DNA of 64,000 nt from Nostoc sp. PCC 7524. GTDB lineage: Bacteria > Cyanobacteriota > Cyanobacteriia > Cyanobacteriales > Nostocaceae. Positions 33,671 to 44,096 of the stretch are shown one piece after another. A program made the position numbers and the translations under genes. The notes beneath the pieces are model-generated. The model was not told where the DNA came from. It did no database searches and saw only the letters and a program-made list of their open reading frames with translations. The first letter of the stretch is position 1. The number at the start of each line of letters is the position of its first letter. The stretch spans positions 62,001-126,000 of the forward strand of contig NC_019684.1 in assembly GCF_000316645.1 (NCBI RefSeq), given 5' to 3'.

Positions 33671-36082
33671 ATGACAACGCAACCCTCCCTGCAAATTCCC
33701 ACTTGTACTTGGAATCGTCCTATAGGTTTAGGCTGGGACAAACCTTATACTGTTCGCTACGCCAGTAATATTGATGATGGCCCTTGGCATGGTATGCCCT
33801 TGGGTGGCTTTGGTGCTGGCTGTATCGGGCGTTCTTCGCGGGGAGATTTTAACCTGTGGCACATCGACGGCGGTGAGCATCTTTTCCAAAATATTCCCGC
33901 CTGTCAGTTCAGTGTGTTTGAATCTCATGGCACATCCTCCCAAGCTTACGCTTTGGCGACAACAGCACCCGAAGATGGTAGTCTGCAAGCTTGGCAATGG
34001 TATCCAGCCTCTACCGCCACACAGGAAACAGGAGCATATCACGCGCTGTATCCTCGTAGCTGGTTTGTGTATGAGAACGTCTTGCAAGCACAGTTAACCT
34101 GTGAGCAATTTTCCCCCGTCTATGCTCATAATTACCAAGAAACTAGCTACCCTGTGGCGGTATTTGTCTGGAAGGCGCACAACCCGACAAATGCACCTAT
34201 CACTCTCAGTATTATGCTGACTTGGCAGAATATGACGGGCTGGTTTACTAATGCGCTGAAGTCTCCAGAGGTGAAGGTGCGGGATGATGGTAGTCCGGTT
34301 TATGAATATCAGCCACGTTTAGGCGAAAGTCAGGGTAATTACAATTATTTAGTGGAAAGTCCCCAATCTCTAGGTTGCTTTTTGGGGCGGGTAGGAATTA
34401 CAGAACCTTTACAGGAAGGTGAGGGTAGTTGGTGTATTGTCACTCAGAAACATCCCCAAGTAGAAGTGTTTCATCATACCCGTTGGAATGCTGCTGGTAA
34501 GGGGGATGAGATATGGCAGAGCTTTGCGGCAGATGGTTCCTTACCTGATTATATTGATACTACCCCAGCCGGAGAAAATGAACAGATAGGAACTGCGATC
34601 GCAGTCCGTTTCACTCTCCAGCCAGGGGAAAATCTGGAAATTCCCTTTGTTCTGGCTTGGGATTTCCCCGTGACAGAATTTGCTGCTGGAGTGAATTATC
34701 ATCGCAGATATACAGATTTTTTTGGTACTAATGGTAACAATGCTTGGGCGATCGCTACCCTAGCTTTAGAACAATATCAAACTTGGCAACAACAAATTCA
34801 AGCTTGGCAACAACCCATTATAGAACGGGAAGACTTACCCAACTGGTTGAAAATGGCTCTATTTAATGAGCTGTATGACCTCACCAGTGGTGGTACACTT
34901 TGGAGTGCAGCCACAGAGCGCGATCCTATTGGTCAGTTTGCTGTATTAGAGTGTCTTGATTACCGTTGGTATGAAAGTTTAGATGTCCGCTTATACGGTT
35001 CATTTGGACTGGTGTTACTGTTTCCAGAACTGGAAAAATCGGTGATGCGTGCTTTTGCACGGGCAATTCCCCAAGGTGATGATACACCCCGTGTGATTGG
35101 TTATTACTATACTATCGGTGCAGAAAGTCCCGTTGCTGTGCGGAAAGCTGTCGGTGCTACACCCCATGACTTAGGCGCACCCAATGAACACGTTTGGCAG
35201 AAAACCAACTACACCAGTTATCAAGACTGCAATTTGTGGAAGGATTTAGGCTGTGATTTTGTCTTGCAGGTTTACCGGGATTATCTGTTTACTGGTGCGA
35301 ATGATGTTGAGTTTCTGCAAGACTGCTGGGATGCCATTGTGCAAACCCTAGATTATGTCAAAACCTTTGATTTAGATGGGGATGGGATTCCAGAAAACTC
35401 CGGCGCACCTGATCAAACCTTTGATGATTGGCGATTACAAGGGGTAAGCGCCTATTGTGGTGGTTTATGGATGGCGGCGTTAGAAGCAGCGATCGCTATT
35501 AGTGAAATTTTAAGCCAACATCAGCCAGACTCAGCATTACTCAAGCAAAAATCTATCTATGCAACTTGGTTAGAAAAATCTTTGCCTATCTATCAAGAAA
35601 AACTTTGGAATGGTCAATATTATCGTTTAGATAGTAACAGTGGTTCTGATGTGGTGATGGCAGATCAATTGTGTGGACAATTTTACGCTGCTTTATTAAA
35701 TTTACCGGATATTGTGCCGGGCGATCGCGCTATTTCTGCTTTAAGAACTGTGTATGATGCTTGTTTCCTCAAATTTTACAATGGACAATTTGGGGCGGCG
35801 AATGGTGTGCGTCCTGATGGTTCACCAGAAAACCCTCAAGCTACCCATCCTCTAGAAGTTTGGACGGGGATTAATTTTGGGTTAGCAGCGTTTTTAGTGC
35901 AGATGGGGATGAAGGATGAAGCATTACGATTAACTGAGGCGGTGGTGCAGCAAATTTATAGTAATGGTTTGCAATTTCGGACACCGGAAGCTATCACTCC
36001 ATCTGGGACTTTCCGCGCTAGTACCTATTTACGGGCGATGGCAATTTGGGGTGTTTATTTAGTTATGAGTGAGAGGGTTTAA
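33671..36082 (+). CDS. GH116-family beta-glucosidase/glucosylceramidase-like protein
   Basis: An 803-residue glycoside hydrolase of the GBA2/SSO1353 family. The N-terminal beta-sandwich carries GMPLGGFGAGCIGRSSRGDF, and the C-terminal (alpha/alpha)6 barrel holds the active site. The likely nucleophile is the Glu in LDYRWYESLDVRLYGS. The acid/base Asp is in QTFDDW. No signal peptide is visible, so it is probably cytoplasmic. Substrates in this family are beta-glucosides, glucosylceramide or xylosides; the natural substrate here is unknown. It is followed on the same strand by prolyl oligopeptidase after a short repeat-rich gap. Confidence 0.9.
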   Translation: MTTQPSLQIPTCTWNRPIGLGWDKPYTVRYASNIDDGPWHGMPLGGFGAGCIGRSSRGDFNLWHIDGGEHLFQNIPACQFSVFESHGTSSQAYALATTAPEDGSLQAWQWYPASTATQETGAYHALYPRSWFVYENVLQAQLTCEQFSPVYAHNYQETSYPVAVFVWKAHNPTNAPITLSIMLTWQNMTGWFTNALKSPEVKVRDDGSPVYEYQPRLGESQGNYNYLVESPQSLGCFLGRVGITEPLQEGEGSWCIVTQKHPQVEVFHHTRWNAAGKGDEIWQSFAADGSLPDYIDTTPAGENEQIGTAIAVRFTLQPGENLEIPFVLAWDFPVTEFAAGVNYHRRYTDFFGTNGNNAWAIATLALEQYQTWQQQIQAWQQPIIEREDLPNWLKMALFNELYDLTSGGTLWSAATERDPIGQFAVLECLDYRWYESLDVRLYGSFGLVLLFPELEKSVMRAFARAIPQGDDTPRVIGYYYTIGAESPVAVRKAVGATPHDLGAPNEHVWQKTNYTSYQDCNLWKDLGCDFVLQVYRDYLFTGANDVEFLQDCWDAIVQTLDYVKTFDLDGDGIPENSGAPDQTFDDWRLQGVSAYCGGLWMAALEAAIAISEILSQHQPDSALLKQKSIYATWLEKSLPIYQEKLWNGQYYRLDSNSGSDVVMADQLCGQFYAALLNLPDIVPGDRAISALRTVYDACFLKFYNGQFGAANGVRPDGSPENPQATHPLEVWTGINFGLAAFLVQMGMKDEALRLTEAVVQQIYSNGLQFRTPEAITPSGTFRASTYLRAMAIWGVYLVMSERV

Positions 36083-36093
36083 AAGATTTTTTA

Positions 36094-36139
36094 AACGCGG
36101 AGGAGCGCGGAGGTTTACGCGGAGGGGCGCGGAGTTTTT
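36094..36139. repeat. direct repeats of GCGGAGG / GCGCGGAG
   Basis: Several near-copies of ACGCGGAGGRGCGCGGAGG lie in the 84-base gap upstream of prolyl oligopeptidase; a dispersed Nostocales-type repeat. Confidence 0.6.
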
Positions 36140-36166
36140 TGTTGAAGTTGAGAGATTTGAAATTTT

Positions 36167-38218
36167 ATGAAATATCCACACACTCACAAAATTGAACAGG
36201 TTGACAATTATCACGGTACTCTAGTTGCTGATCCTTATCGTTGGTTGGAAAATCCTGATTCAGCAGAAACTCAGGCTTGGGTTGAGGCACAAAATCAAGT
36301 TACTTTTGCCTATCTGGGGGAGATTTCTGTTAGGGAAAAGATTAAGCAGCGTCTTACTAAGCTTTGGGATTATGAGAAATATGGGATTCCGTTTAAAGAG
36401 GGGGAAAATTATTTTTATTTCAAAAATGATGGGTTGCAAAATCAAAGTGTTCTCTATACTTTAAAATCTTTGGATGCTGAACCGAGAGTTTTACTTGATC
36501 CCAATAAGTTATCTGAAGATGGGACTGTTGCACTTTCAGGTTTGGCTGTGAGTGATAATGGTAAGTTATTGGCTTATGGTTTATCTACCTCTGGTTCTGA
36601 TTGGCAAGAGTGGAAGGTAAAAGATGTAGAAACTGGTGAAGATTTACCTGATCATTTACAGTGGATTAAATTCTCCGGTGCATCTTGGACGAGTGATCAT
36701 CAAGGTTTTTTCTACAGTCGTTATGATGAGCCAAATGCAGAAACTAAATTAGAAGAGGTTAACTATTATCAAAAGCTTTACTATCACCGCTTAGGTACTC
36801 CCCAATCAGAAGACATACTCATTTATCATCGTCCTGATCAAAAAGAATGGGGTTTTAGTGGTGGTGTCACAGAAGATGGTAAATATCTGATTATTTCAGT
36901 TTGGTTAGGAACTGATCCACGCAATTTAGTTTTCTACAAAGATGTAACTAATCCTCATGCTGAAGTTGTGGAATTAATTAACCAATTTGAAGCAGATTAT
37001 AGTTTTATTGAGCATGACAATGGTGTGTTCTATTTCCGTACAGATTTAGATGCGCCACGGGGTAAAGTAATTGCCATTGATACTAATAATCCAGCGCAAG
37101 CAGCATGGCAAGAAATTATTCCTGAATCTGAAGCAACTTTAGGCACAGTAACTATTTTAAATAATCAATTTGTGGCTGATTATTTAGAAGATGCTTACTC
37201 CCAAATTAAAATTTTTAACCTGGATGGCACATTTGTACGCGAGGTAGAATTACCTGGGATTGGTTCAGTTGGTGGATTTGGTGGTAAGCGTTATGATACA
37301 GAAACTTTTTATAGTTTTACTAGCTTCACTACACCCGGAACTATTTACCGCTACAACATGATGACGGGAGAAAGTGAACTGTTTAGAAAACCACAGGTAG
37401 ATTTTAATCCTGATGATTATGAAACTAAACAAGTCTTTTACACCAGTAAAGATGGTACGCAAGTACCGATGTTTATTACTCATAAAAAAGGGATAAAATT
37501 AGACCAAAATAATCCTACTTATCTTTATGCCTATGGTGGTTTTAGGGCTGCACTTACTCCGACTTTTTCTGTAAGTAATTTAGTATGGATGGAAATGGGT
37601 GGTGTTTATGCTATGCCCAATATCCGTGGTGGTGGAGAGTATGGTGAGGAATGGCATCAAGCCGGAATGAAGGAGAAAAAACAGAATGTCTTTGATGACT
37701 TTATCGCGGCGGCTGAGTGGCTAATTGAAAATAATTATACCAAACCTGCAAAACTAGCGATCGCAGGTGGTAGCAATGGTGGTTTATTAGTGGGTGCTTG
37801 TATGACTCAGCGTCCAGAATTATTCGGTGCAGCTTTACCAGCCGTTGGTGTGATGGATATGTTGCGCTTTCATAAGTTTACCATCGGTTGGGCTTGGACT
37901 GCTGAATATGGTTCGCCAGATAATCCCGAAGATTTCCCCACGCTTTACACCTATTCACCTCTGCATAACCTCAAGCCAGGTACAGCTTACCCAGCTACTT
38001 TAATTACTACCGCCGATCATGACGATCGCGTTGTTCCTGCCCATAGTTTCAAATTTGCCGCAACTTTGCAAGCGTCTCACAATGGTGATGCGCCAGTGTT
38101 AATTAGAATTGAAACTAAGGCGGGACATGGTGCAGGTAAACCTACAGCTAAAATCATTGAGGAAGCAGCAGACAAGTGGGCGTTTTTAGTGCGTACTTTG
38201 GATGTTGAAATTGAGTAA
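36167..38218 (+). CDS. prolyl oligopeptidase (S9A)
   Basis: A 683-residue serine peptidase that cleaves short peptides after proline. A seven-bladed propeller (about 70-410) precedes the alpha/beta-hydrolase domain. Catalytic residues are visible: Ser in AIAGGSNGGLLVG, Asp in TADHDDRVVPAHSFK and His in KAGHGAGKP. N-terminal HGTLVADPYRWLENPDS is diagnostic. It has no signal peptide and is therefore cytosolic. It stands downstream of the GH116 gene and may be independently expressed. Confidence 0.95.
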   Translation: MKYPHTHKIEQVDNYHGTLVADPYRWLENPDSAETQAWVEAQNQVTFAYLGEISVREKIKQRLTKLWDYEKYGIPFKEGENYFYFKNDGLQNQSVLYTLKSLDAEPRVLLDPNKLSEDGTVALSGLAVSDNGKLLAYGLSTSGSDWQEWKVKDVETGEDLPDHLQWIKFSGASWTSDHQGFFYSRYDEPNAETKLEEVNYYQKLYYHRLGTPQSEDILIYHRPDQKEWGFSGGVTEDGKYLIISVWLGTDPRNLVFYKDVTNPHAEVVELINQFEADYSFIEHDNGVFYFRTDLDAPRGKVIAIDTNNPAQAAWQEIIPESEATLGTVTILNNQFVADYLEDAYSQIKIFNLDGTFVREVELPGIGSVGGFGGKRYDTETFYSFTSFTTPGTIYRYNMMTGESELFRKPQVDFNPDDYETKQVFYTSKDGTQVPMFITHKKGIKLDQNNPTYLYAYGGFRAALTPTFSVSNLVWMEMGGVYAMPNIRGGGEYGEEWHQAGMKEKKQNVFDDFIAAAEWLIENNYTKPAKLAIAGGSNGGLLVGACMTQRPELFGAALPAVGVMDMLRFHKFTIGWAWTAEYGSPDNPEDFPTLYTYSPLHNLKPGTAYPATLITTADHDDRVVPAHSFKFAATLQASHNGDAPVLIRIETKAGHGAGKPTAKIIEEAADKWAFLVRTLDVEIE

Positions 38219-38335
38219 TTTTGTAGGGTAGATAAATATTTTATTACCTCACGCTCCAGACGCTCCAGACGCACAGGGAGTAAATTCTCCCTTGTCTCTC
38301 CCAGTCCCTAATACCTACTCCCACCCTCATTTTCA

Positions 38336-38917
38336 TCATTGAATTAGAGTTGATATTTTCTTTCCAGAATGCCATTCATCGCGCAAAACAGCAAACCACA
38401 TCTCATCTACCCAGTTGTTTTTGAACCACAAACTTTTAATCAAGTGTCCTTCACGCCGCATACCAACTCGTTCTAGTAATTTAATAGAGGCTATATTCTG
38501 CGGATCGCAGTTGGCACGTACACGGTGCAAATTATGTTGTTTAAATAGATAGTCAAGGAAACAAGTTATCGCTTCTGTAGCGTAGCCTTTACCTTGGTGT
38601 GTCTGCGCTAGGGTAAAGCCAATTTCTGCTTGTTGTCCATCATCAGCTAAGATACAAAAGCCGCAGTCTCCAATGATTTCTTCTGTTGACTTGAGTGCAA
38701 TTGCCAGTTGATACCACTCACCTAAAACACCAGGGGTTAACTGCTGTAATGTTTCTATAAATTCTGTTGCTTCTACTTCTGAATAAGGTATATCCCAACT
38801 TTGATACTGCGCTACCTCTGGATCAGAACGATAGCTGGCAAATGCTACGATATCGCTGTTTTGGAAGTTACGCAGAAACAAGCGTGGTGTTTCGATTCTG
38901 ATAGTAGCTGCAAACAT
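38336..38917 (-). CDS. GNAT-family N-acetyltransferase (RimJ/RimL-like)
   Basis: A 193-residue acetyltransferase: ETPRLFLRNFQNSD at the N-terminus, and the acetyl-CoA motif AQTHQGKGYATEAITCFLDYLF with Q/R-x-x-G-x-G/A. The C-terminal motif IASIKLLERVGMRREGHLIKS is typical of the COG1670 group. The substrate is unknown. It lies just upstream of the hybrid-kinase operon's end on the same strand, but is likely independent. Confidence 0.88.
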   Translation of the reverse strand: MFAATIRIETPRLFLRNFQNSDIVAFASYRSDPEVAQYQSWDIPYSEVEATEFIETLQQLTPGVLGEWYQLAIALKSTEEIIGDCGFCILADDGQQAEIGFTLAQTHQGKGYATEAITCFLDYLFKQHNLHRVRANCDPQNIASIKLLERVGMRREGHLIKSLWFKNNWVDEMWFAVLRDEWHSGKKISTLIQ

Positions 38918-38951
38918 AAATTCTCATAACACATAGTTGTGATTTTCTAAC

Positions 38952-40028
38952 CTATACAGACGGCAAGAAGATTGTAAAAATAGTACCTTTGGGATGATGA
39001 TCTTCGACAGTAATAGTACCGTGATGTGCCTCAATTGCCATTTTGCAAAAAGCCAATCCTAAACCAATTTGTGAAACTTCCGGCATCCGTGTGCCAATCT
39101 CATACTTCTCGAAAATGCTTTGACGTAAGTTTTGAGGCACTCCCGAACCGGAATCAACAACTTGTAATTTAGCACCTGTGGTTAAATACTCTGCTTTCAG
39201 GGTAACTTGAGAATTAGATGGGGAAAACTTAATCGCATTGGAGAGTAAATTATCCAAAACTCGGCGGAAGATGGGTACATCTACTTTTACCATGCCACCA
39301 GGATCGGGTAATTCGCTGACAAGATTGAGTTTTTTTTGGAGCGCGATCGCCTCAATATCTGCCAACGCTGAAATGCAAAGCGCACACAGGTCTACTTCTA
39401 TACAGTTAAGATCCATTTTGCTAGATTCTAACTTGGCCACAACGAGCAAGTTATCAATCAACGATTGCATTTGTTGAGCTGCGAGTGTGATTTTATCCGT
39501 CTTGTCTTGATGCTTTTCGGGTGACAAACCAGGAAACCGGAGAATCTCATTGGAGATGACTATACTGGTAAGCGGATTTCGCAAATCATGTACAATCATA
39601 TTGACCATATCTTCTCGCAGATTCAGCAAAGTCTGTAATTTATCGTACTGTTGCTTAATCCGCAACATGGAATGAATTCTGGCTCTTAACTCTACACCGT
39701 TGACGGGCTTACTAATAAAATCATCAGCTCCGGCTGCTATACATTTAGCTAAGTCTTCTTTAGCAGTTAATGCTGTCACCATAATAATCGGAAGTGCTTG
39801 CCACTGCGGGTCAGATTTGATCTGCCGACAGACTTCCATGCCATCTAAATCAGGCATCATCACATCCAACAAAATCACATCAGGCTGAAAACTATTGAGG
39901 CAATCAATGGCTTGTTTACCAGTAGGAGCATAATGTAATTCGTAGTTTTCACTATCTAGTAACGTTTCAACCACATCGAAGTTATCCGGCTCATCATCAA
40001 TTACCAAAATAGAGTGTTGATTATTCAT
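38952..40028 (-). CDS. response regulator-histidine kinase hybrid (REC-HisKA-HATPase)
   Basis: A 358-residue soluble protein. An N-terminal receiver (HSILVIDDEPDN, phospho-Asp in VILLDVMMPDLDG, PVNGVEL with the conserved Lys just before) is followed by a histidine kinase (MIVHDLRNPLTSIV, LLSNAIKFSP, DSGSGVP, GLGLAFCKMAI). The receiver-first layout suggests it is activated by phosphotransfer from another kinase. It starts 12 bases after the giant PAS kinase, so they are an operon and probably one phosphorelay. Confidence 0.92.
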   Translation of the reverse strand: MNNQHSILVIDDEPDNFDVVETLLDSENYELHYAPTGKQAIDCLNSFQPDVILLDVMMPDLDGMEVCRQIKSDPQWQALPIIMVTALTAKEDLAKCIAAGADDFISKPVNGVELRARIHSMLRIKQQYDKLQTLLNLREDMVNMIVHDLRNPLTSIVISNEILRFPGLSPEKHQDKTDKITLAAQQMQSLIDNLLVVAKLESSKMDLNCIEVDLCALCISALADIEAIALQKKLNLVSELPDPGGMVKVDVPIFRRVLDNLLSNAIKFSPSNSQVTLKAEYLTTGAKLQVVDSGSGVPQNLRQSIFEKYEIGTRMPEVSQIGLGLAFCKMAIEAHHGTITVEDHHPKGTIFTIFLPSV

Positions 40029-40040
40029 TTAAAATCTCCA

Positions 40041-43000
40041 CTACCTCGTTAAAAGTTTTTGAATTGTTGCTATGAGCTGTTTGAGTTTTACAGGTTTAGT
40101 TAAATATTCATTAGCTCCGGCTGCGAGGCAATTTTCGCGATCGCCTGGCATGGCTAGTGCCGTTAATGCAATGATCGGAATATCGACAAATTGCTGATCA
40201 TCCCGAATCCGGCGGATGGCTGTCAATCCGTCCATTTCCGGCATCTGAATATCCATCACAATTAAATCGGGATGTTGAGCCTGAACCTGTTCAATGGCTT
40301 GTTGTCCATTCTTGGCGATCGCCAGTCGATATCCTCGACTTTCCAGATAACCACATATTGTATTGATATTAGCTTGATTGTCTTCTGCTAGTAAAATTAA
40401 AGGAGATACCAAAGTGGGTTTTGCGACTACATTGATGGCAGCTGATGCAGTACCAGCAGGATATTGTAGTTGGTTGAGAGTTGTCCGTAATTGAGCGCGG
40501 GTAATAGGTTTCACCAGATATGCAAATGCCCCCTCAGCAAGTCCTTTGATGCGCTCATCCACAACTGAAATGATCACAACTGGAATTTCTTTGGTTTGAG
40601 GGTTGAGCTGGAGTTGCTTCAGCACTTCCCAACCTGATACGTTTGGTAGTTGCAGATCCAAAATAACTAGCGCCGGCCGGACACGCATTACTTCTTCTAC
40701 TGCTCCTTCACCCATTGCATAGATGACAGATTGCATTCCCATGTCACTGAGGTAGCGACTAATCTGATCAGCCGCAGCCGTCGAATCTTCGATCATCAAC
40801 ACTGGTGCATTCTCAGCCAGTGCGTAATGTTTGGGCAATTGAGCAATTACCTGCCTTGTGGGAACATCATCACTGGTAAGGTAGGGAATGCGGACAGTAA
40901 AACAACTACCTTGTCCAACCTGACTGGTAACTGAGACTGTTCCCCCATGTAAAGCAGTGATTCGTTGTACCAGAGCCAAACCTAAACCTGTGCCATTGTA
41001 CTGGCGGTTAAGGCTGCTGTCGAGCTGAATGAAAGGCTGAAATAATTTGCCAATATCTTCAGGGGCGATACCAATGCCGGTGTCACTGACACAGAAGTTA
41101 ATGTGAGGGTAGGGGGAACAGAGGACAGGGAGAGACAAGGAAGAATTTACTTCCTCTACACCCTCCGAAGTTCCGAGCGGAGGCTTCCTCCGCTCGGACT
41201 TCTCTCTGCTCCCTCTGCCCTCCCCTACTTCCTCCAGCCAAACCTGGAGCTTCACCGCACCTCCTTCTGGGGTGAACTTGACGGCGTTGCTTAATAGATT
41301 GATCAGTACCTGACGCAGACGGCGATCGTCGGCTTGGATACTGCCCAGATGATCAGGAATGTCAGTAATCAGGCGAATATTTTTTTTCAATGCCATCTGT
41401 TTGATAAAGACGAGACTGGTATTACACAGACCTTTGATCGGAATGTCACTCAGTTGTAGTTCCAGTTTGCCTGATTCAATTTTGGATAAGTCCAGAATGT
41501 CATTGATCAGTTCTAGGAGGTGTCTACCACTGCGTTCGATGGTGGCGATCGCTTTTGCTTGCTGTTCATTGATCGCACCAAACACACCTTCCTCAAACCC
41601 CTCAGACATACCTAGAATGGCATTGAGTGGTGTTCGTAATTCATGGCTCATATTAGCCAGAAATTCATCTTTGAGGCGAGTAGCACGGGCTAGTTCGGCG
41701 TTGGCATTGGCTAATTGCTCATTTGTTTGTCGCAGTTGTTCTTCAGCTTGTTTGCGCTCGTGTAGTGCCGCTTGTTGTTCGCTGATGTCAGTCACTCGTA
41801 CTAAATTCATGGTACGACCAGCTATAGTAATGGGCTTGGCGGCAATGTTGCCCCAGAAAACCTTGCCTTGACGAGTCACATATTCAATTTCTTGACTCCA
41901 AAATCCTTTCGTCTGCATTTGTGCAACGATGGCAGCTATCTCTTCTGGAGAGAATTGGCGGTGCTGGAGTGAATGCCCTTCAATGCCCAGCAGTTCAGCT
42001 TTGTTAGCCGCCTCAAATAATTCTACTGCTCGCCGATTACAATCGAGAGTGAGTAGTGTTGCCGGATCAACCAGAAACAAAGCATCGGTAGATTCGTTGA
42101 AAATTATCTCCCGCAAATCCCTGTGACGGATCAATTCTTGTTCAGCTTGTTGGCGATCGCGTAGCGCCACTTGCTGTTCGCTAATGTCAAAGTTGACTCC
42201 AATCATCTGTAGAGGTTGGCCTTGCTGGTCACAATTGAGTAGACCATAGGCTTTGATGTAACGAATTTCTCCACTCGGTAGAATGATGCGGAACTCGACG
42301 TTGTATTCTTGTTTGTTTTGCAGAACTTGCTGGATATTTGCCAAAATATGATCGCGGTCATCGGGGTGCAGGCAGTTTAACCATGTATCAAAAGTACAGT
42401 CAAAATTTTCGTGGCTCACTCCATACAATTCGTACATCCGCTCATCCCAAATTTGTCTGGCTTGGACAAAATCGTATTCCCAAATTCCAAACCCCCCGGA
42501 ACGGATGGCTAAGGTTAAACGTTGGGAGAGTTGATGCAGCTGTTCCTCTGCTTGTTTGCGCTGTGTGATATCCGTGAGTGTGCCAACATAGCCCATAATT
42601 TTGCCATTGGAGTCAGTTTCGGGTACTATGTGGCAGTAAAACCAGTTAATGCTACCATCTGGAAGTAAATGTCTGCCTTCACTTTGATAGAGTTCTGGTT
42701 GGCTGAATCCCCGTTGCGACCATTGCATGAGAACACAATGGCGATGTTCTGGGTGCAAAGTTTCTACCCATCCCATACCCAAGGCTGCCTGAGTTGGTCT
42801 ACCTGTCATCTCGCTCCAACGCTCGTTGACGTAAACACAATTCCCCTCAGTATCTAAACGGAAAATAGCAACGGGAGCGGCTTCCGTCAATGTCGCATAG
42901 CGGTGTTCGCTCTCTCTCAAGGCTGATTCTACTTGCTTACGCTCGGTAATATCATAGTTAATTCCAACCATCCGTTGTGCTTCACCCTGCTGATTGCGTT

Positions 43001-44096
43001 GCACAAGAGCCGAAGCATGGATATAGCGAATACTATGATCGGGTCGCACAATGCGAAATTCTACATCAAATTCCCGCTTTCCTTGTATCGCATCCTGAAG
43101 GGCAGTTTCTGTTTCTGTGCGATCATCGGGATGGAGGGCATTGAGCCAATCTTGATATGTGGCAGGAGCAACAGACCGTTGTAAATCATATAATTCATAC
43201 ATCCGGTCATCCCAGTATGCTTCATGGATCATATCCCAGTCCCAAGTGCCAATATCAGCTGACTTGAGTGCCAATGTCAATCGATCTGAGAGGTTTCTCA
43301 GATGTTGTTCGGTTTGTTTGCGCTCGGTAATGTCAAGGATAATACCGATCAACTGGATTGCCTGGCCATCGGCATCTAGTATCACTTCGCCCCGTGATAG
43401 TACATAACGTAAACTCTGATCTGGGCGATAACAACGATACTCTAGCTCATAACATAGCCCTTGAGCGATCGCTTGCTGCATCACAAAGTCTTGTTGATGG
43501 CGATCATCTGGATGTATGCGCTCTAGCATCTCGTTGTAAGTGGGCGTACCAGACTCAGGATTGCGTCCAAAAATGCGAAAAACTTCTTCTGACCAAATCA
43601 TCTCTTGGGTTAGCAAATTCAGTTCCCAGCTACCTAGATGAGCAATTCTTTGGGCCGCAGCGAGGTTAGCTGCGTTTTTGTGGAGTTGGGCTTCTATCTG
43701 TTTTTGCTGCGTAATGTCTTTGGCAATACCCACACCGCCAATTATCTCTCCTGCGTCATTGCATAAGGGTTTAACCGAGAGAGAGACAGGAAAGCGGGAG
43801 CCATCTTTACGAATGAAAGTCCATTCATCTTTGTGGTTAACTGATTGGGTTGTGACGATAAAGTCTTTACCTGGGGCAATTTCTCTACCTAGGGCTTGCG
43901 AAAGTGTTTGTGCCTGTTGCTTAAGTTCCTCCGGGTCGTGGAAGATTAGAGGAGTGACATGATTAACAACTTCCTCGGCCGCATAACCCAACATCTTCTG
44001 GGCGGCTGGGTTAAAGGTTTGAATTATCCCCTCGGAGTTGGTAGCAATGATTGCATAATCGGTACATTCTAGGATGGCTTGTTGCAGATTCATCAT
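40041..44096 (-). CDS. multi-PAS hybrid histidine kinase with two receivers
   Basis: A 1351-residue soluble sensor with six PAS/PAC units, the first starting at ECTDYAIIATNSEG, several ending in LHPDDR. The kinase core is FLANMSHELRTPLNAILGM, then HATPase (LLSNAVKFTP, DTGIGI, GTGLGLALVQ). Two receivers follow (VILDLQLPNVSGWEV and IVMDIQMPEMDGL). Residues about 951-998 within the HATPase domain are an unusual insertion derived from a palindromic repeat. It is co-transcribed with the REC-kinase downstream. Ligands are unknown; PAS domains often sense redox, light or small molecules. Confidence 0.93.
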   Translation of the reverse strand: MMNLQQAILECTDYAIIATNSEGIIQTFNPAAQKMLGYAAEEVVNHVTPLIFHDPEELKQQAQTLSQALGREIAPGKDFIVTTQSVNHKDEWTFIRKDGSRFPVSLSVKPLCNDAGEIIGGVGIAKDITQQKQIEAQLHKNAANLAAAQRIAHLGSWELNLLTQEMIWSEEVFRIFGRNPESGTPTYNEMLERIHPDDRHQQDFVMQQAIAQGLCYELEYRCYRPDQSLRYVLSRGEVILDADGQAIQLIGIILDITERKQTEQHLRNLSDRLTLALKSADIGTWDWDMIHEAYWDDRMYELYDLQRSVAPATYQDWLNALHPDDRTETETALQDAIQGKREFDVEFRIVRPDHSIRYIHASALVQRNQQGEAQRMVGINYDITERKQVESALRESEHRYATLTEAAPVAIFRLDTEGNCVYVNERWSEMTGRPTQAALGMGWVETLHPEHRHCVLMQWSQRGFSQPELYQSEGRHLLPDGSINWFYCHIVPETDSNGKIMGYVGTLTDITQRKQAEEQLHQLSQRLTLAIRSGGFGIWEYDFVQARQIWDERMYELYGVSHENFDCTFDTWLNCLHPDDRDHILANIQQVLQNKQEYNVEFRIILPSGEIRYIKAYGLLNCDQQGQPLQMIGVNFDISEQQVALRDRQQAEQELIRHRDLREIIFNESTDALFLVDPATLLTLDCNRRAVELFEAANKAELLGIEGHSLQHRQFSPEEIAAIVAQMQTKGFWSQEIEYVTRQGKVFWGNIAAKPITIAGRTMNLVRVTDISEQQAALHERKQAEEQLRQTNEQLANANAELARATRLKDEFLANMSHELRTPLNAILGMSEGFEEGVFGAINEQQAKAIATIERSGRHLLELINDILDLSKIESGKLELQLSDIPIKGLCNTSLVFIKQMALKKNIRLITDIPDHLGSIQADDRRLRQVLINLLSNAVKFTPEGGAVKLQVWLEEVGEGRGSREKSERRKPPLGTSEGVEEVNSSLSLPVLCSPYPHINFCVSDTGIGIAPEDIGKLFQPFIQLDSSLNRQYNGTGLGLALVQRITALHGGTVSVTSQVGQGSCFTVRIPYLTSDDVPTRQVIAQLPKHYALAENAPVLMIEDSTAAADQISRYLSDMGMQSVIYAMGEGAVEEVMRVRPALVILDLQLPNVSGWEVLKQLQLNPQTKEIPVVIISVVDERIKGLAEGAFAYLVKPITRAQLRTTLNQLQYPAGTASAAINVVAKPTLVSPLILLAEDNQANINTICGYLESRGYRLAIAKNGQQAIEQVQAQHPDLIVMDIQMPEMDGLTAIRRIRDDQQFVDIPIIALTALAMPGDRENCLAAGANEYLTKPVKLKQLIATIQKLLTR
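41103..41245. repeat. palindromic repeat inserted in frame in the kinase ATPase domain
   Basis: The segment contains a 12-bp plus 4-bp stem with one bulged base (41167-41202, arms around TCCGAGCGGAGG) flanked by polypurine-type repeat sequence typical of intergenic regions. It is translated in frame as a charged, low-complexity loop between two strands of the HATPase fold. Confidence 0.7.
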
